Below, piece by piece: positions 15,290-15,882 of a stretch of 15,882 nucleotides of DNA (position 1 is the stretch's first letter; the number at the start of each line of letters is the position of its first letter). A program made the position numbers and the translations under genes. The notes under the pieces were generated by a model. The model was not told where the DNA came from, did not search any database, and was given only the letters and a program-made list of their open reading frames with translations. The DNA lies in NCBI GenBank assembly GCA_021323495.1, contig JAJQJO010000138.1:1-15882 (forward strand), written 5' to 3'. This DNA comes from Cellvibrio sp. GTDB taxonomy: Bacteria > Pseudomonadota > Gammaproteobacteria > Pseudomonadales > Cellvibrionaceae.

Positions 15290-15882
15290 ATGGCATCACC
15301 GCCTGTATTAGACTTCGCCAGCCTCCTGGCCCCCATCTCACCTGAACATCCAACCGGAATAGATTTGCGGCTGGACGCTTCACCATTGTCGAGCTATCAA
15401 ACCATCAAGACCGCTCGCTACGCCGCCCGCGATGCAGAAAAAAACAATCTGTACAAAGAATCCAACGGCGAAGCTGACGAACATTGGCGGAAAATACTTT
15501 CCCTGGCCCCAGGACTATTGATACGCGAGAGCAAGGACCTCGAAGTAGCCACATGGCTAACTGAAGCATTGATCCGTCGCAACGGTTTTCAAGGTATTAA
15601 AGATGCCTTTGCGTTAATTGAAGGATTGATAGAAAACTTTTGGGATCAACTCTATCCTTTACCTGATGAAGAGGATGGGATTGAAACACGTGTTTCCCCC
15701 CTCGCAGGCCTTAATGGCACGGCAAATGAGGGGGTGTTGATCGCACCAATCAGAAGAGTCCCACTCACCGAAGGCTATTCACCTGGCCCGTTTGCTTACT
15801 GGCAATACCAGCAGGCTGTTGAGCTGGAGCGAACTACTAATGATGACGCGCGCAACAGTAAAGCTGAAAAATTGGGTTTTAC
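15290..15882 (+). CDS. tssA: T6SS protein TssA, N-terminal part (C-terminus off the right edge)
   Basis: The frame from ATG 15290 is open for 197 codons to the edge. It begins MASPPVLDFASLLAPISPEH followed by PTGIDLR, the standard TssA/ImpA N-terminal pattern, and continues with WRKILSLAPGLLIRESKDLE, NFWDQLYPLPDEEDG and PIRRVPLTEGYSPG, all typical of the ImpA N-terminal domain. TssA recruits or caps the growing sheath-tube. An in-frame ATG at 15281 would add three residues, but AAGGGA then lies only a base or two away, so 15290 (about 11 bases) is the better start. The gene is divergent from the tagH operon. The subtype, set by the C-terminal domain, cannot be read here. Confidence 0.94.
   Translation, partial: MASPPVLDFASLLAPISPEHPTGIDLRLDASPLSSYQTIKTARYAARDAEKNNLYKESNGEADEHWRKILSLAPGLLIRESKDLEVATWLTEALIRRNGFQGIKDAFALIEGLIENFWDQLYPLPDEEDGIETRVSPLAGLNGTANEGVLIAPIRRVPLTEGYSPGPFAYWQYQQAVELERTTNDDARNSKAEKLGF

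Noticed and set aside
1..15882. CRISPR array, insertion sequence, tRNA or prophage remnants
   Set aside because: No regularly spaced repeats, transposase motifs, tRNA-like cloverleaf or phage genes were seen; the region is a compact T6SS operon.

Overview
The window is one flank of a chromosomal type VI secretion system (T6SS) locus, probably from a gammaproteobacterium. Base composition is moderate and codon use looks even along the cluster. A Ser/Asn-rich linker after the lipobox of the left-hand lipoprotein and a T6SS module resembling Pseudomonas HSI-II (fha, tssJ, tssK, tssL, tssM, phosphatase, kinase) suggest a Cellvibrio/Saccharophagus-like marine or soil bacterium. That placement is inference; no rRNA or other taxonomic marker is present.

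Layout. Positions 1-993 (minus) hold the 5' part of a lipoprotein gene with two 97-residue tandem Ig-like repeats; it runs off the left edge. Positions 994-1373 are non-coding. From 14921 down to 1374 all genes lie on the minus strand and probably form one long operon, in transcription order: tagH/fha (FHA protein), tssJ (outer-membrane lipoprotein), tssK (baseplate adaptor), tssL (DotU), tssM (IcmF), tagF, pppA (PP2C phosphatase), ppkA (membrane Ser/Thr kinase with a C-terminal FGE/SUMF1-like domain), a ~60-residue small protein, and a TonB/AgmX-like membrane protein. A 368-bp regulatory gap (14922-15289) separates this operon from a divergent tssA, which runs off the right edge. The remaining T6SS core genes (tssB, C, E, F, G, H, hcp, vgrG) are not in the window and may lie beyond tssA.

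How the genes work together. TssJ-TssL-TssM form the membrane complex, TssK docks the baseplate to it, and TssA starts and caps sheath/tube assembly. TagH, PpkA, PppA and TagF form the threonine-phosphorylation switch that controls firing: PpkA phosphorylates threonines, the TagH FHA domain binds them, PppA removes the phosphate and TagF represses. The sequence suggests the wiring directly. The TssL N-terminus and the PpkA activation loop share a D-[K/R]-T-V-F motif, and the PpkA N-terminal tail carries five more copies of a similar T-[Q/R]-[V/F/I] motif, an apparent multivalent FHA-ligand tail.

The most notable anomaly is in tssM. The main reading frame stops at TGA 7109-7111, short of the conserved TssM C-terminus, and that C-terminus is encoded in the +1 frame (6859-7134). 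The stop sits in a U-UUU-UGA context resembling known +1 programmed frameshift sites, but a simple deletion/frameshift or an assembly error is also possible.
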